Source: Agelas oroides (lineage: Eukaryota; Porifera; Demospongiae; Agelasida; Agelasidae). Taken from it: a DNA stretch of 64,000 nt. The stretch is taken from positions 7,348,566 through 7,412,565 of the forward strand of contig OX422195.1 of the NCBI GenBank assembly GCA_949130485.1. The letters are read 5' to 3'. Positions 47,357 through 60,713 of this stretch are shown here, piece after piece. A model generated the notes under the pieces. The model saw only the letters and a program-made list of their open reading frames with translations. It had not been told where the DNA came from and did no database searches. The position numbers and the translations under genes are program-made. Within the stretch, counting starts at the first letter, position 1. Every line of letters begins with the position of its first letter.

Positions 47357-48990
47357 CACAAACACCCCCTTGTAAATGATGTCAGATGTGGCAGGTGCAT
47401 GCAGGTACGCAGAACTTCTCCATCGTCCCAAGGTCTTAATAAGAGAGTCTTCGATTCCTCTTAGTTGCAGCGGTGGATGCCACTCCAATTCTGAAGCTGT
47501 GCCCTGCAAAATGGGATACTTGTATAGCTGCAACTGTGAGAGCTGATCGCACTCTCATCACAAACAACTCCCTGGGCAATGGGGTGCCTTCCTTGAAGGT
47601 AAAGAAAGGGCCCCGTGAGAAACCACAAACTCCCAGGTATGCAGATACAGCTGCCACTGGACACAATCTGTTCTGTGTTTCTCCCATGAAAATTGCCACT
47701 CCTTTTCTGAAGGGTCGGTCTTTGACGCTTTAAAAGTAACTTGTACCGAGGAGGGCTGTTCCCAATTGTCCAAGGTGACATCTCCCTCACTGAGGTGTGC
47801 CCCTGCATCATAGCTATTACTGGAGGGAGCTGTTATTTCTCCAACTCTGAGAGAAAGCCAAAAAAGCACATAGTACAAGCTGCCCATAACATTATATTAC
47901 TGGCATCCCTAGGGTCCTGTTCCCATACTGCACAGCAGTTGGAGCAGTATCTCTGGTGTGATTGGCAACCGTGTCCATGTGGCTGACTTACCTGACTTCT
48001 CTTGTTCACCCTTGATGCCCCGTAACACATACTCCAATAATGGAGGTATCTGGAAGGGGTCTCCAGGCCTCTTTTTCCCACTCAGTACTTTCATATTGCC
48101 ATACTTAGTGCAGTGAATCCCCGGGTGGTGCCCCTGGCATATCTGGCAGAGATGGCGAAACTTGCGAACCTCATAGCTGCACCTTCCTTTGTAGTTGAAA
48201 TGCCTGGAGCACTACTAGGAGCTCTACATTACGTGGGAGTCCTACTTTTCACCTTGCGGGGGACACGGCCCAACTAGATTGTTTTCCTGCTGTATTCGCT
48301 TATACTGGGCACGCATTAGTCTCATGGCCAATGTGGTTGCAGTTTGTGTGTACACCTGCAAGACACGTGCCCTTCCTGTATGAAGGTGATTTCATAGGTC
48401 CTGATCTGACATTGACCACTTCTTGTTACCCGTGGCAGCAGCTTATCTCGTCATAGAATCGCCAAACTGGTTCTCCTCCTCTTTGTATTCGGATCATGAA
48501 CAGCATGTATGCCACCAGTTCTGGTGGGAGGGCTGGCTGCTTTCTAGCCATGACAGTTGGGTAAATTGCAAAGCAGCGAGTCCACGTATGGCTATCTAGC
48601 ACCACCTTCTTCTTTTCCTTTGCTAGCTCTAGGCCTGGCAAAATGACTTAATGGGCTGGATCTGGCTGTGGGTTCTGACACTCTATAGACCCCAGAGGCT
48701 GGAGCTCTGCCATGTCAATATAGCTCCAATTGAGCACCCCCCACTACAGTTTGGGGGGATTGATGGCAAGCCATCCCCAATGAATATGTTCCTTTCTTTG
48801 GAAGTTTCTGACTGCGGAAGGAGGAGGCTCATTAGAGAGGTTGCTGTGCTGTTGCTTGTATTGCTCATTGTTGCCGATGGTAAGGTCCCACTGGGGAGAG
48901 CAGTTATGGGAGGCAGGGAGGATTTCACTTGCTGGTTGTATGTTTCCCAACAGGATGTCTGTGGAGGAACAACAACGTAACATTGTTACC
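47357..48990 (-). mobile_element. Tyrosine-recombinase element remnant (DIRS/Crypton-like), broken
   Basis: Minus-strand pieces appear in the order known for these elements: a Gag-like region (IFIGDGLPSIPP; ALPPELVAYMLFMIRIQRGG), a zinc-binding stretch (HLCQICQGHHPGIHC), and a tyrosine recombinase with LRVGEIT, HSFRIGVAST and GIEDSLIKTLGRW boxes. No reverse transcriptase was recognised between them. It is broken, with several breaks, and looks older than the Ginger element that abuts its 3' side. Assignment between DIRS-like and Crypton-like is open. Confidence 0.75.
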
Positions 48991-49720
48991 AATGCCCCAT
49001 GACATTGAGCCCCTGCCTAGCAATGGTATGAAAGGGTGCGGTACAAAAGATGTAACTCTACACTGTGGTAAAATTGGGAGGTGGTATGGGCCAAGTTTCC
49101 TAAACTGAAGTGACCCATCTTAGGTTAAACCAACCTCCAGTTTTTTCCACTGCATCATCTGTGCCGCGGATCACATAGTAAGAAACCCCAGGCCTTCTCC
49201 CTCTGTTTTTGCGTACTGCAAGTGATCAAAAACTGGAAGTGGGGAAGGCCTGGGAATGGGGCTGGAGGGCTGACTAATGTGAGTGATGTGAAAGATGACA
49301 ATAACATATGAACAGAGGCGCAGGGTTTGTTTTGCCCATGCACTATCACTGATGAGTTTTCCTGAAGTGATAAAGTTAGTGTTCTTGATTTCTATACATG
49401 TTCATACAGATGAGTGAACTAAACTGGGAGAGTGTGTGAGTGATGAGAAACAACACACTTTCATTGTCAGTATTGAGTTGAAAAGAATAGTGCCGGTCTG
49501 TCTGATAAGCATGTTACAGTATTACCCTCTCTCCTCTCTCCCTCCCCCAACTCCTTCTCCCAGGTGATCACTCCCCTGCTGATCTAGCAACCTCCGGACT
49601 GTGGGAGTCTACCTGCTGACAAAGGTCTTGTGTAGGTAAGTATCATAACCTCCTGAAAATAAACCCATGGGTGATGAACTTTAGTTGCTTCTCAAAGTTG
49701 GGGGGGTGGGTATATTAAAT
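48991..49720. other. Stretch without a recognised gene
   Basis: A hairpin-like pair CCCCAGGCCTTCTCCC (49187) and GGGGAAGGCCTGGGAATGGGG (49239) belongs to the CCCAGGCC MITE family. A CTCCTTCTCCCAG acceptor-like site at 49550-49562 precedes a short open stretch (GDHSPADLATSGLWES) ending in a stop, a possible terminal exon with no known relatives. Confidence 0.4.
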
Positions 49721-49723
49721 TTT

Positions 49724-50350
49724 TGAACCAGGCTGAAACAGCTGTGAAAATAATCAACTGTATACAGTTGCACTATGGCAGGCCTCCAGTGGGGGAGGGT
49801 ACAGTTTGAACCAGGCTGAAACAGCTGTAATCAACTGCATACAGTTGCACTAGGGCAGGCCTCCAGTGGGGGAGGGTACAGTTTGAACCAGGCTGAAACA
49901 GCTGTAATCAACTGTATACAGTTGCACTAGGGCAGGCCTCCAGTGGGGGAGGGTACAGTTTGAACCAGGCTGAAACAGCTGTAATCAACTGTATACAGTT
50001 GCACTAGGGCAGGCCTCCAGTGGGGGAGGGTACAGTTTGAACCAGGCTGAAACAGCTGTAAACAACTGTATACAGTTGCACTAGAGCAGGCCTCCAGTGG
50101 GGGAGGGTACAGTTTGAACCAGGCTGAAACAGCTGTAAACAACTGTATACAGTTGCACTAGGGCAGGCCTCCAGTGGGGGAGGGTACAGTTTGAACCAGG
50201 CTGAAACAGCTGTAATCAACTGTATACAGTTGCACTAGGGCAGGCCTCCAGTGGGGGAGGGTACAGTTTGAACCAGGCTGAAACAGCTGTAATCAACTGT
50301 ATACAGTTGCACTAGGGCAGGCCTCCAGTGGGGGAGGGTACAGTTTGAAC
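49724..50350 (+). repeat. 77-bp minisatellite, eight units
   Basis: The unit contains TTTGAACCAGGCTGAAACAG, CTGTAATCAACTGTATACAG and TTGCACTAGGGCAGGCCTCC. AACTGTATACAGTT is a perfect 14-bp palindrome present in most units. The first unit carries a small insertion. Open frames over it are repeat artefacts. Confidence 0.95.
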
Positions 50351-50540
50351 CTCCACTATTCATGTCTACTTGTGGTCACTTGAGGTGGTTGGTGCAAGTG
50401 GTGCCCCAATAACATGCCTCTTCCACACCACTCCTACTGCCAAGCCAAGGTTTCACCATCAGGCAGCTAACTGTGTGCCCAAAACAAACCATGAAAGTTC
50501 TCCAGCAGTTCATTATGCTCTCCTTTTCTCTTGTTTAACG

Positions 50541-50652
50541 TTCTTTGTCTAAAGTTGTCCACGACTTGACTGCTAATAAGGAACAGCACTATAATTATAT
50601 GCACGTACCTACAAGGCTTGAGGTAGTTGTGGACAATTTAGACAAAGTTATT
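50541..50652. mobile_element. Short inverted-repeat element, 112 bp
   Basis: CTTTGTCTAAAGTTGTCCAC near 50543 is inverted as GTGGACAATTTAGACAAAG near 50632, around a ~65-bp loop. No coding capacity. Confidence 0.65.
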
Positions 50653-50758
50653 GAAACAAGGGAAAAAGGAGTGCACAGTAAAGCATTGCATGAGAGAATA
50701 TGGTTACACAAAAAAAGCAATTCTTGCCATCGTGGACATCAAAGCTTCTGATCATTAA

Positions 50759-51354
50759 GGTTACGATGAACAACCTGTCCTATCTCAGAATTCAGCGCTT
50801 GAATGTCAGCGTTATAACTCTAGACTGCTTGGAGGTATTTTAGCGCTTCAAAAGCCTATGGAGATACCGAAGACCAGGCTATACACAATGCTCTTTTGGT
50901 CATAACAGCTCTAGCAGCTTATAATCCACACCATCCAGAACAAAGCCTTCACATAAACTCTTTTGCGTCAAATATCTGCTTACTGACGGCCCTCAAACTC
51001 ACCGTTTTCGGTTACTAGTCTCCTAGCACAAGTATCTAGGTCGAGTCAATGGCAATTTTCAAGCAGCGCTTGAAATGTGGGCGCTACATAAAATTTTGAG
51101 TAGCATTCTTCGTAAACCACGACCGAAAAAAACATTTTCTGACGGTTTGTCCGGAACTTTTTTGGCAAAACTTGACGAGTCGACCTCGAAAATTTAGTAC
51201 GGAAGGCCATTGAGCTGTTATCTTCCACAGAAAATAAAAATAGTTCGCTAAAATTGATGCAAGGTTAGTAACGGTAGGAATGCATTCGGACTTGCGGGTA
51301 TACGTCATGAATATAATTATAAATAAGCGCGCGCACAGCTTGTTCATCGTAACC
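50759..51354. mobile_element. MITE flanked by TTAA, 596 bp
   Basis: Both ends read GGTTACGATGAACAA inwards, perfectly inverted, and each is flanked by TTAA (50755-50758 and 51355-51358), the target of piggyBac-type elements. The end sequence is not the usual piggyBac CCC, so the family is unproven. A ~25-bp direct repeat (CATGAGAGAATATGGT) lies outside it at 50689 and 51498, suggesting it sits inside an older repeat. No coding capacity. Confidence 0.82.
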
Positions 51355-51590
51355 TTAATTGTTCACATGTGATCTAAAAGTAAGAAACAGCCCGATGTAT
51401 TATCCTGAGGTCATGTTACTGCACTTTGTGAAAATTAGCAAAGATTCTTCGGCAATGATGGTATTTAGACAAAACTTCATTTGTGGTAAAACATTCCATG
51501 AGAGAATATGGTCGGCCATCTGTGTGATTCAAAATAGCAACATGTCAGTACTTTCAAGTGGTCAGTATTATCACAGTATATCAATACGTG

Positions 51591-52202
51591 CAGGCCCGTA
51601 GGCAGGGGGGGTTCGAGGGGGTTCGTTCGAACCCCCCTTTTGGCCTCCGAAAGATTTTATATGCACCGCTTAACTATACATTTCGAGTGCCCTACCGTTT
51701 GAAATTGGTCCACTATATAGCCTCGATGCTATTTAGAATCATCGCCGTCAAAACAGGTCTGGTTGCAGGCGAGTTTGTTCATGGAGGAACGCGTACGTAG
51801 CTGTTTACACCACTGCTATGAAAGGACGCGCCTAAATATGTGCGTAAATAAATCGCTATTTCTGGCGCTGGGGAGTTCACCAGTTGTCTTCTAGTGATGT
51901 CACCCCACCTGCTGTTCTGTCAACCTTAGTACCTTCTCTCTTGGAAATTCGAAGTCAGCTGGCTTAGCAAATGCATATGTGGACAGCCAGAAATTGGATG
52001 CAATACTCTGCGAGCCATGTGGCTACTACGGCTCTGGTTTTGTCCCAAATGGCCTCAGAAGCAATCCCAGAGCATCTAATTTCTAAAATTTTCCTGGGGG
52101 AGCATGCCCCCAGACCCCCGTAGTCTTGCATGCTTATGCATGTATACATACACATCTGACATCCATGTAACCCCCCTTCTAAAAATCCTGGCTACGGGTC
52201 TG
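51591..52202. mobile_element. MITE with CAGGCCCGTAG ends, 612 bp
   Basis: Left CAGGCCCGTAGGCAGGGGGG and the inverse of the right end CAGACCCGTAGCCAGGATTT match over the outer part. A truncated relative lies at 38283-38563 and a more distant one may follow at 52247-52596. Internal GTTCGA/TTCGAAC motifs lie near the left end. No protein is encoded. Confidence 0.8.
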
Positions 52203-52246
52203 ACATGTGTACACAGTGTTATCAATATCTGCACAGGGTACATCAT

Positions 52247-52596
52247 GGCCGTAGCAAGCGGTCGGGCTAGTCGGGTTTTGCCCCGCCCACTTTTTTGCAG
52301 ACTAAGCGTGCACATCTGTACATGAAGTCATACGCGTATAAAAACTAGTAAGCCGAACCGTCTCGGAAAACGGCTGCCCATCATCGTGCAAATTTCACTG
52401 ACAAAAAGGTAACGTTGAGTTAGGATTTTCAGCCATTTCAGTTTACTCGATGACCATTCCTTACCCTAACCCTAATCTCCTAGCGTCTAATTTAACAAAA
52501 TTTTCCTTGGGGGAGCATGTCCTCAGACCCCCCTAGATGCTACATGAGGTATATGTAGACTTGGCCCCACCACCTTCAAATAGCTTGCTACAGCCC
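52247..52596. mobile_element. MITE with GGCYGTAGCAAGC ends, about 350 bp
   Basis: Left GGCCGTAGCAAGC and right GCTTGCTACAGCCC are inverted. The interior GGGGGAGCATGTCCTCAGAC resembles the 51591 element. It ends 19 bp before the second duplication copy starts. Confidence 0.65.
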
Positions 52597-55500
52597 TGTA
52601 CATGTATCAATATGTGATACACTGAAACTGAAATATTGTCCCAACTCTAGTGACAACACAAGGAATGTTCCGTGGAACTTGTGCAATCTCACGAGTGAAC
52701 TTTCGTTGTTTGTGTTGACCACACAATTAGCTGGCCTCATGTTGAAACCTTGGCTTGGAAGTACAGGTGTATGTAGCCACCAGTTTGGGGAGTAGTGGTT
52801 GTAGTCTCATGCCCAGACCACACCCTCTCATGAGGAAAAGGGTCTAGTAACACAAGCCTGAATTCCTGGGCTCACTCCAGACTTTGAGAGTGACCAATGA
52901 GTGGCATTTATTGGAATAAAGCACTTGGTACTCATACAGCTTTACAAATATAAAGTCTGAGCACTCCTATAAGCCCAAGGATTCACGGGCTTGTGTCACC
53001 AGACCCTTTCCTCTGTGGGTTGGGTCTGGGCATGAGACTAGTGTTATTGTTTAAGCTTAAAAAATAATTAGGTTTTGACCTTTGGATCATCATAAAATCC
53101 TGAAATTGAATTTCTTACTTAAAATTAGAACTTACCTTGCATAAGAATAATATGTGGAGACGCGCAGTCCTGCTTCCACAAGTAAGTGTATAGCTGGTTT
53201 TTCCTAGAATTGTGTACACACCTTGTCAAACTCGGTAACCAATGAAGGCAATACCAAGCTTCCTTTCGCTGGTTCGATGTATGGTCTGGAGTCTAAGCTA
53301 CCTAAGTGTATAGCTGTGTTTTCCTCAAATTGTGTCCGTACCTCGTCAAAAATCTGCAGCCGACAAAGGTAGTACCAAGCATCCTTCGCTACCTAGGTAG
53401 GTGTACAGCTGGCTTTTCCTTGAATTGTGTACATACCTCGTCAAACTCTGCAACCAATGAAGGCTGCACCAAGCGTAGCTTGGACTTGTAGGAAGGCCAC
53501 GAAGGTTGGCTTCAGTCATATGCACCAAGTAAGAGCAGCCTATGGCTGAATGGCTCATTAAACTTTCTCATTCTCATTCTTACGCTAAATTGGATTAGTG
53601 TAAATAAATTAAGACTCCAGCTTACGTAGAATTGGATTCATGATATATTTCTGGAATTGAATTTCTTATGTAAAATTGAATCATACGTAGTATTAGAATA
53701 ATTGGGGCGAGCATGTGCGAGCCCCACACTAGTGAGTTGAATTGCAAATTTTTCATATATATCTGATGTATGTCGTTCCGTATGTTTTTGGACGCTGTAA
53801 TTTAACGCGGTAGCCGTGGGCCACATGCTGACTGTAAGATTTTCGTACAACTTGGCAGCCAGCTTATCCTTAGGAAGCTAGCTCCAAGGTGAGCTTGAAA
53901 GATGACGCTTATGAAAGACAGCCAGGAAGGACAGTTGGACATCGGAATTGGCAGCTGGAGCGTGAGTACCTACCGTATGTCTAAGTATACAAGCACTAAC
54001 AGTTGTGTAGACAGGCTTAACACAGAAGGCGGCATGCAGAGACCCTGCTTTACAGCTGATGCATGGCGACTTCCATCTGCCGGCCTTTCTCTAAGATGCC
54101 CCAAGTAAGGACTATGCATGACAAGCCAGGTTGTGTTCAGACTTAGTCTACAGTTAGCCAGAGTAGCTGCTTAGGTAGAACAAATGGCTCCATTGTGCTA
54201 TTCCTTCTAACAAGCTCACCTGTGTAGATGGTTTTCAGTGTCTGCCCCAGGGGGTATTGACATATTGAGATATCTCTGTACTCTCTTGTAAATTGTTTAG
54301 TAAATTTCCCGTACCCCTCCGTAAACTACTGTCTGTTCTAGGAGTGTCAAGCGAAAATGTTTGTCCCAGGGTAGACATATAGCACTGTCATCCATAGGTG
54401 GTACCCTTGTTAAATGGAACCACCCATTGTATTGTGCCACCCCATGACAAGCTACTCCCTCTGCAATTGTGACAGTTTTCTCTAAGCTGTTAAACACTTT
54501 TGCAGTCAGTAGAGTGACAAACTTGTTGAGCTACATGCCACGGCTTGTGTGCTGTGATCTGATACTTCACTGGTAAAGCCTTGGCTGTGTAACAGTCCAA
54601 TGCCGCTTGCTCACGCTCGTCCCCCCATGTTCTACATTCGCCTAGTTTAGGAAATGTTTGAGTGCAGTCCATTCTTCCTGCAGGTTGCTTGAGGTGACGA
54701 CCCATCACATTGTGGGCGTAGTGTCAGTGACCCCAGCAATCAGATGCTGTACAGGATAGAGGTGAGCAGACATGTCGTATTTATGTGTGTGGGTGGGGGG
54801 TGGGCTTGGGGAGAGGGGAGGGGTGAAGAGAGGGCCAGCTAGATTAAAGTTCAACTTTAAAGTGTGTGTGTGAAAGTGTTGTTGAAGACTGTATTGTTGT
54901 GATGTGATGGGACACAAGTTCTCAGTATGAGTTCATTACTGTCTTGTCCCACAGTAATGAGTGAAACTGGACTGCGACATATGACGAGGGGTTTCCTGAC
55001 AATACCACTAACTTGGCACCGGACTGCAGGTGGGTGCTTATGTCCGAAGTAACTCATTTCCCTCTCCTGCCACCCTCTCCTCCCCACTCCCCCTCTCTTT
55101 TCCCTCTGTGTCTCCATCCCACTTCCTTTCTCTCGCCCTCCCCATTTCTCTCCATCTACTTCCTCCCACCTGTCATTGTCCATCAGGTCCAATTACGATC
55201 CATAATGCTGGGCAACCAGATTGTACACAAACAATTGGTTTACTGCAGTAGGTGTGGATATACAAGTTATTTTGCTGTACACACAAAAACGTAAACAAAT
55301 TGACACAGTTTACTCGACAAATCTGTTTCTAGTGCACCAGATGCTGTGAGAACCTCATTTGCATGATTGAAACATCACGTCTGATACCTCCCTCCCTCTC
55401 CCTCCCCCTCCCTCGCCCTCTCTCCTCCCCGTCTCCTTCCTCCGTCTTCCTCCTCCTTGTTGTGAATGAGCTGGTGTGTGCCTGTCTTACCCCATAGATC

Positions 55501-57495
55501 TGTGTTTCCAGACAATCATAAAAACTGAAGTGTGACATACCAGACATTGACCTGGTGCTGGTAAGTGGAGTGTATGTGTGTTTATGTTAGGACTCCCTCT
55601 CACCGTCTCCTTCTCCTCCCTTCCCTTTTGCCCCTCTGCTCACTCTTCTCTTCCCTCCCTCCTCCTCTTTCCTCCCTCCACCTCTTCCCTCCCTCCTCCT
55701 CTTCCCTCCCTCTTCCTCTTCCCTCCCTCCTCCTCTTCCCTCCCTCCTCCTCTTCCCTCCCTCCACCTCTTCCCTCCTTCCTCCTCTTCCCTCTCTCCCT
55801 CCTCTCTCCTCCCTCCCTCCTTCTCTTCCTTTCACTTTATCTCCTCTCACTATTCACCTCATGGTAGTGTAGAGTACAGTCCTTCCATGTGAAATCATGA
55901 TCTCTGACATCTCTCCCTGTGAACCTAATGGTGTTCCTGTTGAGTGCACTGTCAGTAGTGCAATCATATCAAGCTAAAATAGTACTAAGGGCCAGCCTGA
56001 GGAAGTACGTACATACACTCCACTACTCACCCTAGCAGCTTGAATCAGAATATGGTGCTCTTTCATTGGAGGGGAAGAGGAGGGAGTCCTCTGGTTAGTA
56101 TGGTGTATTTCCATTACCACATCTCTTTGTCTCTCTCTCTCCTGGCTCTACCACTCCAGCCAAATTGCACTGTTTGGAGGACCCAGCAGATCAAGCTCAG
56201 CACTAGGCCACTGTTTGGAGGACCCAGCAGATCAAGCTCAGGACTAGGCCACTGTTTGGAGGACCCAGCAGATCAAGCTCAGCACTAGGCCACTGTTTGG
56301 AGGACCCAGCAGATCAAGCTCAGGACTAGGCCACTGTTTGGAGGACCCAGCAGATCAAGCTCAGGACTAGGCCAGCAAGTGGCCCACAATGGAGTATAGC
56401 CTCAACATTAGATTGTCTATCTCTCTTGTTTGCATATTTCATTGTGTGCTTACATACTGCATCTTTCGTCTCTGAAACGAGCCACTTTGCAATGATTACA
56501 TACCAAACATCTGCATGCCCCACCTTCTACTGTGGACCCGTTGCAGTCAGGACCCCAGACCCTTCTGACTGGGTGAGGACTGGGGACCACTATACCTGGT
56601 GCACGTGATCAGCAGCCTATTTACTCTGCATGCAGACTGATATTAAGTACCTCTGCTCCGTGCTGTTATGATCCTGCCCTGCCCCCAGCATCCTATTCAC
56701 TCTGCATGCAGACTGTAAGTACATTAACTGAAAACAGTGCCTCTGCTCGGCTATTGACGTACAGTCCTCAAGCACTATAGTACTTGCGTGCCCCGCCCCC
56801 AAGTACCACAGCACTTGCGTGCTCCGCCCCCCACTCGTGTCAAGTGATCTAAAGAGGTAATTACCCAGCCACTCCCCCGCATAGTTGCGGAAGTTGAGAA
56901 TAGAGGCTCTACAGTATCTATTACTGTAGTTAACAAGAACTATATCGTCTATCTGCGTTGGAGAAGTTTGGAGAAAACAATTTGGGCGTGGCACAGATTG
57001 GCACAGATTGTAACCCCCCAAGGGTAAGTTGTAATATCAGCAAACAGTAACCACTCCCATGTAGACAGCTCTCCAGCTCAGTACAAGTTGCGAGCATGTA
57101 AAATGAGCAGTTGCTGCCTCGCGGGGAGGAGCAGTATAATATCTACACAGTCACCATCAGCAGGCTGGCACCATAGACAACAGAACAAAAATACCATTCT
57201 CTTATCAATACAGGCACCTATGAGGACAATGCATAGTTCATAGTGTTCCTCCTTGAGATGTAGTCTCACAAGCCAGACCGTTTTTGTTCCTCGGTGCTGA
57301 TCACTTCCAGTATCAGCAAGCAGTTGGCGCTGAGAGACAGAGAGGGTGTGGCTTGTGAGACTACTGGGGTTGGTTGATTTTCATACTGGGGTCAGTGTGT
57401 GGCCCAACACCACCATGTCACACCACAGCAATACCTAATAATCATAACTGTAGTCCTCATTAGGAAATCTACAGCTAGATTCCTGCCGTACCCAA

Positions 57496-58005
57496 GGAAT
57501 GAGGGTAACATGAAAACATACAAATTGTTGAGTATGTGTAAACCATTTTAGTTTCTGTGGTATACATCCATCCCTTTTGAATATTGTCTGGGGAGGTATA
57601 GGTAAGTGCATGGTACATTAATTGCAGTTGTGCTGGAATTTTACAATTGGATTTACAGGGGTATAGCCATGAGTTAAAAGTGTGTGTGTGTGGGCAGCGG
57701 GGGCTTAATTTTGAGAGGGCACTCAGTGCACAAAGCTCGCAGAAAACGAAATTTTTTAATTAAATTTACAGCTCAAATTATAGTGATTTGAGCATGTCAC
57801 TGTTATCTTAGTGACTGCAAACCAACCCGCGGGTGGCGGAGAGCTCAGTAAAGTATGTGTCAATGAAGTGCATCAATGTATAAACACATTAAATTTTGAT
57901 TTTGTGTAAATGAATATATTCATTCATAAGTCCCATAAGCCCCAAAATCTGGGGTGGGGGTGGGGAGCTGAAGCCCCCAAAGCCCCCCCCCCCCCCCCCC
58001 CCGTT
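57496..58005 (+). other. ~510-bp segment present only in the second duplication copy
   Basis: The copies agree up to TGCCGTACCCAA (4945 and 57497) and again from TTGTCTAC (4963 and 58004). The extra DNA has a GGGGGCTT...AAGCCCCC inverse motif near its ends and a run of about 19 C at 57984-58002, so it may be a decayed insertion; deletion from the first copy is the alternative. Confidence 0.7.
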
Positions 58006-58385
58006 GTCTACCTGATTTAGCTACTGGACTGTGCAGACTAGTTTCAGGTGTATGCAAGAAAGGAGATGATAGGTTGGGTGTGTGCCATAAGAATAGAACC
58101 ATGAATACACATTCCAGTTACCATGGTTACAAACAATGAACAAGACATGATTCTGTTTACAACTGCACATGTCCTGCATATCACTATTGAATACCATCAG
58201 AAGAGATTGGAAGATAAGGATGTTAATGTGTACATGGTACATTAACTGCTTTTAATAAACAAATTTGTGCTGGAATTTTCTTTACAAATTCCATGACTGC
58301 ATCTACTTACAATAGCATCTACAAGAATGTTAGCCAATCATTGCAAGGGCAGTTGGTACACCCTCTCAAAAAACTTTACCTCCCA

Positions 58386-59830
58386 ATTGTAACCTCAGCA
58401 GTAGCAAGGTTGTCAGTCAGTATACAGTCCAGTCGACTGTGACTAGCTCTTGGAGCATCCACTGACACTGTACACAGTACGACACTAGCTAGCTAGCTCC
58501 AACTAGGTAATAAAACAAACCTGAAATTAATGAGTTCTTAATTGTAACCTCAGCAGTAGCAAGGTTGTCAGTAAGTATACAGTCCAGTCGACTGTGGCTG
58601 ACTCTTGGAGCATCCACTGACACTGTACACAGTACGACACTAGCTAGCTAGCTCCAACTAGGTAATAAAACAAACCTGAAATTAATGAGTTCTTAATTGT
58701 AACCTCAGCAGTAGCAAGGTTGTCAGTCAGTATACAGTCCAGTCGACTGTGGCTGACTCTTGGAGCATCCACTGACACTGTACACAGTACGACACTAGCT
58801 AGCTAGCTCCAACTAGGTAATAAAACAAACCTGAAATTAATGAGTTCTTAATTGTAACCTCAGCAGTAGCAAGGTTGTCAGTCAGTATACAGTCCAGTCG
58901 ACTGTGGCTGACTCTTGGAGCATCCACTGACACTGTACACAGTACGACACTAGCTAGCTAGCTCCAACTAGGTAATAAAACAAACCTGAAATTAATGAGT
59001 TCTTAATTGTAACCTCAGCAGTAGCAAGGTTGTCAGTAAGTATACAGTCCAGTCGACTGTGGCTGACTCTTGGAGCATCCACTGACACTGTACACAGTAC
59101 GACACTAGCTAGCTAGCTCCAACTAGGTAATAAAACAAACCTGAAATTAATGAGTTCTTAATTGTAACCTCAGCAGTAGCAAGGTTGTCAGTAAGTATAC
59201 AGTCCAGTCGACTGTGACTAGCTCTTGGAGCATCCACTGACACTGTACACAGTACGACACTAGCTAGCTAGCTCCAGCTAGGTAATAAAACAAACCTGAA
59301 ATTAATAAGTTCTTAATTGTAACCTCAGCAGTAGCAAGGTTGTCAGTCAGTATACAGTCCAGTCGACTGTGACTGACTCTTGGAGCATCCACTGACACTG
59401 TACACAGTACGACACTAGCTAGCTAGCTCCAACAAGGTAATAAAACAAACCTGAAATTAATGAGTTCTTAATTGTAACCTCAGCAGTAGCAAGGTTGTCA
59501 GTAACTATACAGTCCAGTCGACTGTGGCTGGCTCTTGGAGCATCCACTGACACTGTACACAGTACGACACTAGCCAGCTAGCTCCAACTAGGTAATAAAA
59601 CAAACCTGAAATTAATGAGTTCTTAATTGTAACCTCAGCAGTAGCAAGGTTGTCAGTAACTATACAGTCCAGTCGACTGTGGCTGGCTCTTGGAGCATCC
59701 ACTGACACTGTACACAGTACGACACTAGCCAGCTAGCTCCAACTAGGTAATAAAACAAACCTGAAATTAATGAGTTCTTAATTGTAGCAGTAGCAAGGTT
59801 GTCAGTAAGTATACAGTAGCAAGGTTGTCA
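58386..59830 (+). repeat. ~156-bp minisatellite, about nine units
   Basis: The unit contains AATTGTAACCTCAGCAGTAG, ATACAGTCCAGTCGACTGTG, ACACTGTACACAGTACGACA, CTAGCTAGCTAGCTCC and AATAAAACAAACCTGAAATT. It occupies the place of the unrelated 22-bp minisatellite in the first copy. CAGTCGACTG is a palindrome. Confidence 0.95.
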
Positions 59831-60713
59831 GTATGGCATACACAAATGTGTCTGTGCGTGTGTTTTCAACTGAAATGAAAGATGCTACACACACAAACAT
59901 GGTACATGCAAATACATACACACTCATGTATGAAATTTCCTGAAAAAGTGTTTAATTAGAACGGTACCAGGAAGTATTTCCACCTTTGACCTTTGTGTGG
60001 CATGTATTTTGGCTTGTAGATGGACTAATACTAATGTAGGTCACTTGTCTCCCTGATTTGGTAGTCAAGGAGTGTATCAGGTCACAAGTTGTCAGTCGCT
60101 TAATCTCACCAGATCTGGAGGATGTAGAGAGAACTGTCGTGCACTCTCAGCCTTACCTTGCATCAGTGTGAACACTTGAGCTTTAGCCAACTCACCAGTT
60201 GAAACCACTGATGGTGGAGAATGTCCCATTTTCCTCAGGCTCACTTTTGTATACGTTCCCACCACAAACTAAAGCTGGAGAGACAGTGGGTAGACCGGGG
60301 ACTGAGGCCACCACAGAAGTGTTATTACACTGAATGTGTCCTCTGACCCACAATGTGTTGATAATGAGTGTTCACCTGTCTATTGTTCAGACATGTAGAG
60401 TAGGTTTAGTTTTCTCTGTGAGAATGGGAGAACAGTCTGTTCTAGCTGGAGAGACAGTGGGTAGACCGGGACGGAGGCCACCACAGAAGTGTTATTACAC
60501 TGAATGTGTCCTCTGACCCACAATGTGTTGATAATGAGTGTTCACCTGTCTATTGTTCAGACATGTAGAGTAGGTTTAGTTTTCTCTGTGAGAATGGGAG
60601 AACAGTCTGTTCTAGAAACACAGTGGTATATTTCTCACAAAGTGGTAGCTAGTGGTCTCCACGAATTGAGAGCTTGTGTCTTGTACATTTACCTCTCTTG
60701 TGCAGGGTGAGCC

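Noticed and set aside
49927-50219. Two 71-codon open frames rich in Ser, Pro and Cys
   Set aside because: They read through the 77-bp minisatellite and repeat with its period.
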